A DNA stretch of 38,338 bases from Deltaproteobacteria bacterium (lineage in GTDB: Bacteria; Desulfobacterota; Binatia; UBA9968), in the NCBI GenBank assembly GCA_009692615.1, contig SHYW01000043.1:1-38338 (forward strand). Reading direction: 5' to 3'. Made by a program: the position numbers and the translations under genes. This document shows positions 1 to 7,888 of this stretch, in pieces. Below the pieces are notes generated by a model. It had not been told where the DNA came from. It was given only the letters and a program-made list of their open reading frames with translations, and searched no databases. The stretch's first letter is position 1, and every line of letters starts with the position of its first letter.

Positions 1-4
1 AACG

Positions 5-149
5 ACGCACACACTTGGCCTATATCGAACCAACTCCAACAAGGTGGGGTTCCGCTATGGCCAGGTTTCTAACTTACGACCTCAACCCAACGCACTACCC
101 TGACATAATCGCGTTGCTGTTAACATGACATATTGACGTTGCTACGACA
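5..149. repeat. Left terminal inverted repeat, probable insertion-sequence end
   Basis: These 145 bases are the reverse complement of 38194-38338, with one mismatch seen at position 143. The plus strand has an open frame from position 2 to a TGA at 101-103, about 46 bases before the repeat edge. This is how the 3' end of a transposase gene usually sits near an insertion-sequence end, but the 33 residues are not matched to any family here. The motif ATGTCA recurs near the inner edge. The likely reading is that the contig breaks inside a multicopy element. A fold-back assembly artefact is the alternative. Confidence 0.7.
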
Positions 150-172
150 TTAAAATTCGCCGCCGGCCGAAG

Positions 173-212
173 CAAAAAAATCCCCGCACAGCTAACGCTG
201 GCGGGGATTTGG
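173..212 (-). terminator. Rho-independent terminator of the double-cupin gene
   Basis: On the minus strand a strong hairpin with arms AATCCCCGC and GCGGGGATT (inner CAGC/GCTG pairing) is followed directly by a run of T residues. It lies about 20 bases past the cupin stop codon. This is the classical intrinsic terminator arrangement. Confidence 0.85.
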
Positions 213-231
213 AACAATTCACGAATTAACT

Positions 232-1323
232 TTACGGCCGCTTGTAAAAATTCGGATCCATCTTGGTACTGGTGCCGGACTTTGCAAGCTCTTCTTCGAA
301 CATCTTACGGATGTTTGCATCCTCGTCGAAATATTCGATCTGATTGCCGCCGGCTTTGACATCCTTGTCGACTTTGGTGATGTCTCCGAAGCCTTCGCCC
401 AAGCTGTACTTGATCCCGCCCAAACGCGGCGGCAGATAGCGTGCGCCGGTGGCGCCGGTGTTGAAATGTTGATGCCACATCATCGCTGGCGGTGTAAACA
501 CGCTGCCATCCTGCCAATCGTAACGCTTGGGCTCTTCGCCCTGGCGCCAAAACATCGAGAAGCCTTTGCCCTTGATGATGATGACGTTGAAGCCGGGGCC
601 GTGACGATGGGCTTTCTTATAAGTACCGATGGGAAATTCCGAGATATGCGCCGCCATGGAGCCGCTGGCCATTTCCAACATGACGTTCTTGCCGCCGCCA
701 CCGCGCTCGACCCAATCTTCCAGGGCGAAACTGCGCGCGTCGGCGATGAAATTGGTATCCCATACGCGGCCCGGATAGGCTTTGCCCTTGCCGCTAAAAT
801 ATTCCGGATCGCCATCGAAGCGATCTTGGAAATCGCGCGGCGTGTTGAAAATAAAATCGGCGTCATGAAAAAGATTGAAAACGATCGGCATGCTGTTGAC
901 CGAGAAAAATCGCGCCGGCTCGTCGCCCGAACCGTTGAAGTGCTGATAGGTGCAGTTGAGCGGCAAAGCGAACAGACTACCGTCGTGCCATTCGAACGTC
1001 TGCTTGGCGCCCTTATCGTTCCAAATCGTCGTCGCACCCCGTCCCTTGAGAACGAAATGGAGATCCTCGTAGAGATGCTTCATGGGATTGAGCTTCTTAC
1101 CGGCGGCGATCTCGCTGACATAGGCGCCGGTGGCGCCTTCCGCGCCTTCCATGTTAATAAACGCGCCGCTACCGCCGGTCCTAGCCCAGGGTTTGAGATC
1201 GACTTTTTTTAGATCCGAAACGAAAAAAGTTTTGGTAATCGGAATCCCCTCGCCCAATTGCCACTTATCGTAAAAGGGAATGTTATCCATCACGTTATCG
1301 GCTTGTTCCGCTGGTTTCGACAT
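232..1323 (-). CDS. Double-cupin (bicupin) protein, possible metal-dependent dioxygenase or isomerase
   Basis: A 363-residue cytosolic protein with two cupin beta-barrels. The first covers roughly residues 60-140 and has a His/Glu-rich segment KHLYEDLHFVL and a distal QHFN. The second covers roughly residues 220-300 and has HRH plus a distal WHQHFN. The second barrel keeps three metal-binding histidines, but the usual Glu of the HxH...E motif is not evident. Gentisate-dioxygenase-like enzymes share this two-barrel plan, but the substrate cannot be read from sequence. I chose the ATG at 1323 because GGAGG lies about 6 bases upstream; an in-frame extension to 1380 lacks such a site. It diverges from the decarboxylase operon and ends at a clear terminator. 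Confidence 0.75.
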   Translation of the reverse strand: MSKPAEQADNVMDNIPFYDKWQLGEGIPITKTFFVSDLKKVDLKPWARTGGSGAFINMEGAEGATGAYVSEIAAGKKLNPMKHLYEDLHFVLKGRGATTIWNDKGAKQTFEWHDGSLFALPLNCTYQHFNGSGDEPARFFSVNSMPIVFNLFHDADFIFNTPRDFQDRFDGDPEYFSGKGKAYPGRVWDTNFIADARSFALEDWVERGGGGKNVMLEMASGSMAAHISEFPIGTYKKAHRHGPGFNVIIIKGKGFSMFWRQGEEPKRYDWQDGSVFTPPAMMWHQHFNTGATGARYLPPRLGGIKYSLGEGFGDITKVDKDVKAGGNQIEYFDEDANIRKMFEEELAKSGTSTKMDPNFYKRP

Positions 1324-1441
1324 GATTATCCTCCGAGAAAAACTCTCTGGTTCAATATCGTATAGGTGGGCCGAAATCAAGTTGCGCCGACGGCAACCGC
1401 CATGGACCTCGGTGGAAAAGCCTAGTAGCCGCCAAGAAGCA

Positions 1442-1470
1442 TTGACAACTAACGGGAAACTCTACTAAAT
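1442..1470 (+). promoter_or_regulatory. Candidate sigma-70 promoter for the decarboxylase operon
   Basis: A perfect TTGACA at 1442-1447 is followed after 17 bases by CTAAAT, a weak -10 match. It sits about 80 bases before the TTG start at 1549, in the gap between the diverging cupin and decarboxylase genes. The -35 and spacing are good and the -10 is poor, so this is only a candidate. Confidence 0.35.
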
Positions 1471-1548
1471 GCACGTTAATGTCGGCGCCGCGGTTAGGCG
1501 TTAGAGCGACCGGCAACCGCTCAGTTTGGGAAATAAAGGAGAATCAAT

Positions 1549-1764
1549 TTGGCAACGACTGTTGAAGCACCCATGGTGGGCAAGATTTTAAAAATCGAGA
1601 AGAATGTCGGTGAACATGTCGAAGAAGACGATGTCGTGATTGTCATGGAAGCGATGAAAATGGAGATTCCGATCGTCGCGCCCGCTTCCGGAACCGTCAA
1701 GGAAATAAAAGTGGCGCCCGGCCAAGCCGTCGAAGCCGAACAAGCTCTCGCAATCATCGAATAA
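1549..1764 (+). CDS. Biotin carboxyl carrier subunit of a Na+-pumping decarboxylase
   Basis: A 71-residue biotinyl/lipoyl-type domain with the biotin acceptor motif EAMKM (lysine at about residue 37). It carries the carboxyl group between the carboxyltransferase and the membrane pump encoded downstream. It starts at TTG, supported by AAGGAGA 6-7 bases upstream; no ATG fits. It lacks the long Ala/Pro-rich linker found in the carrier subunits of classical methylmalonyl-CoA and glutaconyl-CoA decarboxylases, so it is a minimal free-standing carrier. First gene of a four-gene operon, with about 50 bases to the next start. Confidence 0.88.
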   Translation: MATTVEAPMVGKILKIEKNVGEHVEEDDVVIVMEAMKMEIPIVAPASGTVKEIKVAPGQAVEAEQALAIIE

Positions 1765-1814
1765 GCGCGGCAGAGCTTTTTCTCCCGCGTCTTCATTAAA
1801 TCTAAGGAGAACCG

Positions 1815-1943
1815 ATGGATATCTGGACCTTCGGCTGGACGGTGGCGTTGATCGGCATGGGTGGCACGATGCTCGTCCTGTGGATCTTGAGTCTGCTAAT
1901 TTTAGTGATCAAAAAAGTTTTTCCCTACCAGCCGGAATCATAG
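1815..1943 (+). CDS. Small single-span membrane subunit (OadG/MmdD-like position)
   Basis: A 42-residue open frame starts at an ATG with AAGGAGA 4-5 bases upstream and ends at TAG 1941-1943. It begins MDIWTFGWTVALIG, continues with a strongly hydrophobic helix (about residues 8-34), and ends in a short basic/polar tail KKVFPYQPES. It lies exactly where small gamma/delta subunits lie in sodium-pumping decarboxylase operons, between the biotin carrier and the beta subunit. In those complexes the small subunit anchors the carboxyltransferase to the pump. Assignment rests on position, size and one membrane helix, since the family has little conserved sequence. Confidence 0.7.
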   Translation: MDIWTFGWTVALIGMGGTMLVLWILSLLILVIKKVFPYQPES

Positions 1944-1980
1944 TCTCCTTAGAGACTTAGAAAAGGTTAACCATATCACC

Positions 1981-3129
1981 ATGGAATCAGCGTTAATTAC
2001 TGGCCTACAGGGCCTAGTCGCCGGCATCGTTGGTCTCACCCTCGGCCAAGTCTTCATGATCACAGTCGCCTGCGTGCTGCTCTATCTCGGCATCGCCAAA
2101 GGTTACGAACCCTTGTTACTCGTCCCCATCGGCTTCGGTGCTATCATGGTTAACATTCCCTTGGCCGACATGATGGGCAAGGATGGCTTCCTGCGATTTT
2201 TCTATGATGCCGGCGTGCTGACAGAAGTGTTTCCACTGCTCATTTTCGTCGGCATCGGCGCCATGACCGACTTTCAGCCGTTGTTGCAGAATCCCAAAAT
2301 TATCTTGCTCGGCGCGGCCGGACAGTTTGGCATCTTCATAACGCTCTTGCTCGCCTTGGCACTGGGCTTCGATAAGCTCGACGCCATCGCCGTAGCGGTC
2401 ATCGGCGCTTGCGATGGACCAACTGCTATCTACGTCAGTTCGAAGTTCGCGCCGCATATGTTGGGTGCGGTATCGGTGGCGGCGTACTCTTACATGTCCT
2501 TGGTACCCTTGATTCAACCACCGATCATGCGCGCTCTCACCACCGCAAAAGAGCGAGCGATTATCATGAGCGCAGCCAAGTCAGCACCCATTTCCAAAAA
2601 TGCGAAGATCGTTTTCCCCATTGCCGTCACCATCTTCGCATCCATCTTGGCGCCCAAAGGCGCGCCCTTGATCGCCACCATCATGCTTGGCAATCTGCTG
2701 CGCGAAAGCGGCTGCGTCGACCGGCTCAAGAGTTGCTCCGAGAACGAGCTCACCAACATCGTTACGCTGCTGCTTGGCCTGTGCATCGGCGCCACCATGG
2801 AAGCCGATAAGTTCTTGAAGGCGCAGACCCTGCTGGTTCTCCTGCTCGGCTTCATCGCCATCACCCTCGACACCGCAGTGGGCATTCTGTTCGGCAAGTT
2901 GATGTGCCTCATGACCGGCGGCAAGATCAATCCATTGATCGGCGCCGCCGGCATCTCGGCGTTTCCCATGTCAGCCCGCGTCGTCCAAGCCGAAGGGCAG
3001 AAATACAATAAGAAAAGTTATCTGCTCATGCATGCCATGAGCGCCAACGCCGCCGGCCAGATCGGTTCCGTCATCGCCGCGGCAGTGATGCTTTCGGTAC
3101 TAAAAGGAATGGGAATTGTCGGCGGCTGA
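1981..3129 (+). CDS. Na+-transporting decarboxylase beta subunit (OadB/MmdB/GcdB family)
   Basis: A 382-residue integral membrane protein with about nine to eleven hydrophobic segments. It decarboxylates carboxybiotin and couples this to Na+ export. The family signature CDGPTAIY is present near residue 145; it contains the Asp implicated in Na+ and proton handling in OadB. The polar stretch SAPISKNAKIVFP (about residue 203) and the terminal NAAGQIGSVIAAAV also match the family. Length is usual for the family. The gene lies 37 bases after the small membrane peptide and 13 bases before the carboxyltransferase start. The ribosome-binding site is weak. Confidence 0.9.
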   Translation: MESALITGLQGLVAGIVGLTLGQVFMITVACVLLYLGIAKGYEPLLLVPIGFGAIMVNIPLADMMGKDGFLRFFYDAGVLTEVFPLLIFVGIGAMTDFQPLLQNPKIILLGAAGQFGIFITLLLALALGFDKLDAIAVAVIGACDGPTAIYVSSKFAPHMLGAVSVAAYSYMSLVPLIQPPIMRALTTAKERAIIMSAAKSAPISKNAKIVFPIAVTIFASILAPKGAPLIATIMLGNLLRESGCVDRLKSCSENELTNIVTLLLGLCIGATMEADKFLKAQTLLVLLLGFIAITLDTAVGILFGKLMCLMTGGKINPLIGAAGISAFPMSARVVQAEGQKYNKKSYLLMHAMSANAAGQIGSVIAAAVMLSVLKGMGIVGG

Positions 3130-3142
3130 TTAGGCGGTGCCC

Positions 3143-4696
3143 ATGTCAAAATCGCGCGAAGAGCTAGAAAAAAAACTTGCCGGTCTGGAGCAGAAAGTCG
3201 CCGGCGGCGATGCCAAGACCACCGCGAAACTGCATGAACAGGGCAATTTAAATGCCCGCGAGCGCATCGACAAACTGCTCGACCCCGGAACTTTCGTCGA
3301 AGAGTTCATGTTGGCGGAAACCCCCTGCATGGACTTCGGCATGGCCGAGCGCAAGCAGCCCTCCGACGGCGTCGTCGTCGGCTTCGGCAAAATCGACGGC
3401 CGGCCGGTTTATGTCTACTCGCAAGATCGTTCAATTTTAGCCGGTAGCGTCGGCGCAGCCCACGCCGAGAAGATCGCCTACGCGATTCAGACCGCGCGCA
3501 AGGTCGGCGTGCCGGTGATCGGTCTCAACGACTCCGCCGGCGCGCGCATCCAAGAAGGGCTGAGCGTCACTTCCGCCATCGGCAAAATCTTTTTTGAGAA
3601 CAGCATCGCTTCGGGCTGCATTCCGCAGATCTCCGCGATCATGGGGCCGTGCATCGGCGTCGGCTCATATTCGCCAGCTCTCACCGATATTATTTTGCAA
3701 GTGCAAAACTCCGGGCAGATGTTCATCACCGGCCCGGCGGTGATCAAGGAAGTCTTGGGCGAAACCGTCACCATGGAAGAGTTGGGCGGCAGCAAAATTC
3801 ACTCGGAGATTTCCGGCGTCACCGATCTGGTGGCGAAAAACGATGACGAATGTTTGGCGATGATTCGCCGCTTGGTCGGTTTTTTACCGGCGAGCTTCGA
3901 AGAGAAACCGCCGCGCAAAACCGCAACCGACGATCCCAACCGCATGCTCGACAACTTGGAGAAGCTCGTGCCGGAGGACATGAAGCGCGCCTACAACATC
4001 ACACAGGTAATCAAAGCCATCGTCGACGATGGCGATTTTTTCGAATTGAAAGCCAAGTTCGCGCGTAATCTAGTCATCGGCTTGGGCCGGCTGAATGGCG
4101 AACCGGTGGGCTTCGTCGCCAATCAGCCGATGTTTCTTGCCGGCAGCCTCGACGTCGACGCCTCAGACAAAGCCGCGCGCTTTATTCGATTCTGCGATGC
4201 CTTCAACGTGCCGATCGTTACACTGATGGACGTACCAGGTTTCTTCCCTGGCAAACAGCAGGAAGAAAAAGGCATCATCCGCCACGGCGCTAAGATGCTC
4301 TACGCCTACGCTGAAGCGACAGTGCCTAAAATCACTATCGTATTGAGAAAAGGCTATGGCGGCGCCAAGCAAGCGCTGTGCACCCGCGAGATGGGCGCCG
4401 ATCAGTTATTCGTTTGGCCTGGTGTTGAGCTTGCGGTCATGGGCGGCGGTGGCGCGGTCAACGTGCTCTACAAAAAAGAAATCGACCAATCCGCCGATCC
4501 GGCGAAAACCCGCACGGAGAAACTTGCCGAGTATCTCGAACGCTTCAGCGGTCCCTTCGAAGCGCTTGCCAAACAGTTCGCCCAGGCGGCGATCCGGCCA
4601 GCCGACACCCGCAGGCGTTTGATTCAGTCTCTGGAAATGCTCCGCAACAAAAAGGAACAACGGCCGCGCAAGAAGCACGGCCTCATGCCGGTATAA
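3143..4696 (+). CDS. Acyl-CoA carboxyltransferase subunit, methylmalonyl-CoA decarboxylase alpha-like
   Basis: A 517-residue protein of the PccB/MmdA carboxyltransferase family with two crotonase-like halves. It transfers CO2 from an acyl-CoA to the biotin carrier. Visible landmarks are [32 protein letters not shown] and [10 protein letters not shown]. Length fits MmdA (about 510) better than the longer glutaconyl-CoA subunit. Start: ATG at 3143 has GGCGG 5-6 bases upstream; GTG at 3137 is an alternative. No biotin carboxylase is nearby, so operation as a decarboxylase with the pump is more likely than carboxylation. Methylmalonyl-CoA is the favoured substrate but is not proven. The 3' end overlaps the convergent kinase gene by 14 bases. 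Confidence 0.85.
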   Translation: MSKSREELEKKLAGLEQKVAGGDAKTTAKLHEQGNLNARERIDKLLDPGTFVEEFMLAETPCMDFGMAERKQPSDGVVVGFGKIDGRPVYVYSQDRSILAGSVGAAHAEKIAYAIQTARKVGVPVIGLNDSAGARIQEGLSVTSAIGKIFFENSIASGCIPQISAIMGPCIGVGSYSPALTDIILQVQNSGQMFITGPAVIKEVLGETVTMEELGGSKIHSEISGVTDLVAKNDDECLAMIRRLVGFLPASFEEKPPRKTATDDPNRMLDNLEKLVPEDMKRAYNITQVIKAIVDDGDFFELKAKFARNLVIGLGRLNGEPVGFVANQPMFLAGSLDVDASDKAARFIRFCDAFNVPIVTLMDVPGFFPGKQQEEKGIIRHGAKMLYAYAEATVPKITIVLRKGYGGAKQALCTREMGADQLFVWPGVELAVMGGGGAVNVLYKKEIDQSADPAKTRTEKLAEYLERFSGPFEALAKQFAQAAIRPADTRRRLIQSLEMLRNKKEQRPRKKHGLMPV

Positions 4697-4940
4697 GAAA
4701 TTCGCTCGCTTCCGCCGCCCCTGGCAACGCGAAGTAAAACGTACTGCCTTTACCAAGTTCGCTTTCAACCCAAATCCGCCCGCCATGGGCTTCGACGATC
4801 TTTTTGCAGATCGCCAGTCCGAGTCCCGTCCCGCTGAGCGAACTGCCGGGATTGCTCTGCCCCTGGCGATAGATCTCGAAAATCGTATCGATGTCTTGTG
4901 GGGCAATGCCGACGCCGGAGTCCTTCACCCAGACCACCAC
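4683..4940 (-). pseudogene. C-terminal ATPase part of the frameshifted histidine kinase
   Basis: This frame encodes the nucleotide-binding half of a GHKL ATPase: [10 protein letters not shown] (G1 box), [19 protein letters not shown] (G2 box) and [11 protein letters not shown] (end of the fold). It belongs to the gene upstream on the same strand. Read in this frame, the sequence extends back to about 5012 as [20 protein letters not shown], directly continuing the NLM of the upstream frame if one G is restored. The fragment alone lacks the N box and would not act as a kinase. Confidence 0.85.
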
Positions 4941-4954
4941 CTCTGAGCCATCGC

Positions 4955-7324
4955 CTAGGCACGCGCCGACCCGGATCGTGCCGCCGGCCTCGGTAAACTT
5001 ACAGGCGTTGCCATGAGATTCATCAGCACTTGATCGATACGCTGGCGATCGAGATAGACCAGATTCAGGCGCGGATCGATTTCCGCATTCAAGCGAATCC
5101 GCCTACTTTCAGCGGCAAAGCCATACTCCTGTAATCGATCCTGCACCAAGGCGGTGAGATCGACCTGGCCCTTGTTCAGTTGTAACTTGCCGGCATCGAT
5201 TTTTGAGAGATCAAGAAAATCGCTGACATGGGCAAGCAGCCCTAGACAACTCAAGCGCACCTTGGCCAGCCACTTCTTTTGTAATTCCGGCACTGGGCCG
5301 AACAAGCCATCGTGCACCGACTCGATAATGGAAGATATATTGGACAGCGGCGAACGCAGATCATGGGCGACCATGGCGGTAAAATCGGCCAGGCTGCGTT
5401 CCGCCCGCTTGCGTTCGTCGATCTCCCGGCGCAGCTCTTCGTTGGCTTGCAATGACGAAGTGTAAAGTCGAGCGTTCTCCAGAGCAAGGGCGATTTGACG
5501 CGCCAGGGATTGCAGATATTGGCGCTCCTCGGGACCGAAGGATCGCGCGCCGCTGCTCAAAAGCGTCAACGCCGCCGAACCATGCTCGCCGCCCTGACCC
5601 ACCGGCAATACCGCAACGGCGCTGATGACGCCTGCGCCAGCGCAGCCGGCGAGCTCCGGCACCGCGGCGAGATTGTCGACGTACCAAGGATTAACGCACT
5701 GGGAAGCGCACTGGGCAAAATCACCGCCCAGGCTTTGCCACACGCTCTCGAGTTCTTCGAGCGACAGCCCCGCCTTACTGGCACCGAACGTTTCACGACC
5801 GCCGATGGCTTGGCTAAAGCGCGCAAAGACATAATCGAATCCGCCATCCGAGACCAAACGGTTGAGCGCGCGATCGATGAGATCGTTCACCGAGAGCGTT
5901 CCAGCGATGTCTTGGGCGACGCCATGGAGCATCTCCAGCCGGTTCGCATGTGACTTCAACTGCTCCGCGCCGGTGCGCAGCAGCGTGATGTCGCGGGCGA
6001 TCTGCGAAGCGCCGATGACGGCGCCGGACGGATCGTGAATCGGCGACAGCGATGCCGAAACGAAGAAGCGCTGGCCGTTGCGCTTGATCCGCTCGGTCTC
6101 GATGCGATTGATGCCCTTGCCGCTCTTGACGTACTCAAGATATTCATAAATCTCACCGGCGTGATCGGACGGCACCAGGAGCGCAATTTTCCGGTCTAAA
6201 ACCTCAGCCGCTTGGTATCCGAACATGGACTCGGCGCCGTTGTTCCAACTGGTAATGGTGCCGTCCAACGTCATGCTGACGATCGCATCTTCGGAAGATT
6301 CGACGATCGCCGCCAGCCGCGATTTAACTTCACCGGCCTCGGCGCGAATCTTGACAAAATCGATGACGAACTTGCTGCCGATCAGCCAAGCGACACTGGT
6401 GGCGATCAAGGCAACGACAAACAGTAGCAAGAGATTGCGCACCAAGTCGCGCGTAACCGGACCGAACGCGACATCTTTGGGAACGCCCACCATGATATAA
6501 ATTTGTCCGCTTGCCGATGCCACGGTCAACGGTTTGAAGGCGTAGAGCCGGTCGACGCCGTCGAGACCGACCAAGTTATTCGCCAACTGGCTGCGCAATT
6601 GCAGCATCTCGAAAAGCGCGGCGTCGGGAACATGCTCGCCGGCCCAGCGCTCCGGTTCGGGAAAGCGCGCTAGAATCGTGCCCTTGCTATCGAGAATCGA
6701 CAATGCGGCGCCTTCGGGCAACTTATGTTCCGATGCCAGCTGACCGATCCAGGCGACGTCCAAGGCGGCAAAAATCACCGCCGAAGTCGCGCCATCTCGA
6801 TCGACGATTGGATAGGCGAAGTTTAAAACTTTGCGCCGCGCCGAACCATGGCGCTGATAATCGCCGATGGCGAATTTTTGCGCTTTGATGGCGGCGCGAA
6901 AATGGCTGGTTTTCGCCAGGCTCAAACCCGATTGACCATCTTCGTCAGCACGGCATTGGACATCGCCATTGGCGTCGGCGACACCGAGATCGACGTAGAT
7001 TCGATTATGCTCGGTAAGTTGCTTGAGAAAGCCGTTGCAGCTTGCGCCATCGCCGCGCGTCACTTCCGAAATGTCGGCGAGCAAGGTCAAGAGCTGCTTT
7101 GCCGAATCGATGAAGCGCGCCTCGCGAATCGCCACGCTTTCGACGATCGCCCAGGAATCCTCCAGCGCTTCGCTGAGCTGCACATCGCGAGCCAGCTTGC
7201 CTTGGTAAAGGATCGCTCCCAGGATCGGCACCACCGCGACCAAGATGATGCCAAGCAAACGGCGCCGCAGTTGGCGCAAAAAGTCGCCGCTCGGCAGGTG
7301 GTGAATGGTATCGATGTTCCTCAT
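4955..7324 (-). CDS. Membrane sensor histidine kinase (PAS-GAF-HisKA), frameshifted before the ATPase domain
   Basis: As it stands the product is 789 residues. A membrane helix at about 24-42 precedes an extracytoplasmic sensor region to about 295. A second helix lies at about 297-320, then a PAS domain (about 335-450, with [19 protein letters not shown]), a GAF-like region (about 470-640), and a HisKA domain with phospho-acceptor His654 in [10 protein letters not shown]. After DQVLMNLM the frame goes wrong and stops 22 codons later. One missing base at about 5011-5012 explains this: restoring it gives a single 880-residue kinase ending at 4683. It is either a real mutation or an assembly error. 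No response regulator is next to it. Confidence 0.85.
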   Translation of the reverse strand: MRNIDTIHHLPSGDFLRQLRRRLLGIILVAVVPILGAILYQGKLARDVQLSEALEDSWAIVESVAIREARFIDSAKQLLTLLADISEVTRGDGASCNGFLKQLTEHNRIYVDLGVADANGDVQCRADEDGQSGLSLAKTSHFRAAIKAQKFAIGDYQRHGSARRKVLNFAYPIVDRDGATSAVIFAALDVAWIGQLASEHKLPEGAALSILDSKGTILARFPEPERWAGEHVPDAALFEMLQLRSQLANNLVGLDGVDRLYAFKPLTVASASGQIYIMVGVPKDVAFGPVTRDLVRNLLLLFVVALIATSVAWLIGSKFVIDFVKIRAEAGEVKSRLAAIVESSEDAIVSMTLDGTITSWNNGAESMFGYQAAEVLDRKIALLVPSDHAGEIYEYLEYVKSGKGINRIETERIKRNGQRFFVSASLSPIHDPSGAVIGASQIARDITLLRTGAEQLKSHANRLEMLHGVAQDIAGTLSVNDLIDRALNRLVSDGGFDYVFARFSQAIGGRETFGASKAGLSLEELESVWQSLGGDFAQCASQCVNPWYVDNLAAVPELAGCAGAGVISAVAVLPVGQGGEHGSAALTLLSSGARSFGPEERQYLQSLARQIALALENARLYTSSLQANEELRREIDERKRAERSLADFTAMVAHDLRSPLSNISSIIESVHDGLFGPVPELQKKWLAKVRLSCLGLLAHVSDFLDLSKIDAGKLQLNKGQVDLTALVQDRLQEYGFAAESRRIRLNAEIDPRLNLVYLDRQRIDQVLMNLMATPVSLPRPAARSGSARA

Positions 7325-7399
7325 CGCTCAACTATCGGCTCGTCAACCGCTGCGTAATTATTTTTTTAAGCGAGTCTGCTTTCGCGCGACGGCGCTGCG

Positions 7400-7618
7400 T
7401 CAATCGCCGCGCGCCTGGCTTGAACGTGCGGTTTGCCCTTCGCGCCGTTGGATCCATTCGGTCAACTGACTTTCGCGCAGACGCCATTGGCCGCCGACTT
7501 TGAGCGCCGGCAGGTCGGTGCTGCGAATCATGCGCTGCAACGTGCGTGTCGAGACATGCAGCAGCCGCGCCGCTTCGGCCAACGTCAACAAACGAATCTG
7601 CTCCGAGCTTGGTTCCAT
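7400..7618 (-). CDS. Small excisionase-type helix-turn-helix DNA-binding protein
   Basis: A 72-residue protein with one MerR/excisionase-like winged helix domain: LTLAEAARLLHVSTRTLQRM followed by LPALKVGGQWRLRESQLTEWI, the HTH_17 pattern. The ATG at 7618 lies 10 bases after AGGAG; a TTG at 7624 is also possible. Such proteins can be excisionases or local repressors. No integrase is adjacent, and the next genes on the same strand make molybdenum cofactor. A regulatory role for the molybdenum/tungsten genes is therefore plausible, but it is inference. Confidence 0.7.
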   Translation of the reverse strand: MEPSSEQIRLLTLAEAARLLHVSTRTLQRMIRSTDLPALKVGGQWRLRESQLTEWIQRREGQTARSSQARGD

Positions 7619-7888
7619 GGACAAGACACTCCTAGCGCTTTACTTCCGCAATGGCGGTGCCAAGCGCGACGATGCTGGAAGTCGCTGATTTGCTTGAGAC
7701 AGACAGCGGAAAAAATAATCGGCTGAGTACAGAAATGGACAAGCCAAGACGGCTCGGGGCAGGTTCGCAATTGGCCGCGCCGCGAACTTAGAATTGCCGC
7801 CCTTTTTTAGTCGTTACGAGACCTTTTGCCGGCGTGTTTTTAACGCGCCGACTTGAGCGCAAAGCAAGCGAGGATTTGGGAAATCTGG

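Noticed and set aside
466-1212. Long plus-strand open frame opposite the double-cupin gene
   Set aside because: It has low-complexity, Arg/Ala/Val-rich content with no recognisable domain, and is the shadow of a clear two-cupin gene with a ribosome-binding site and terminator.
1549-4696. Acyl-CoA carboxylase (propionyl-CoA carboxylase) operon
   Set aside because: No biotin carboxylase gene is present and an OadB-type sodium pump is, so a decarboxylase is the better reading.
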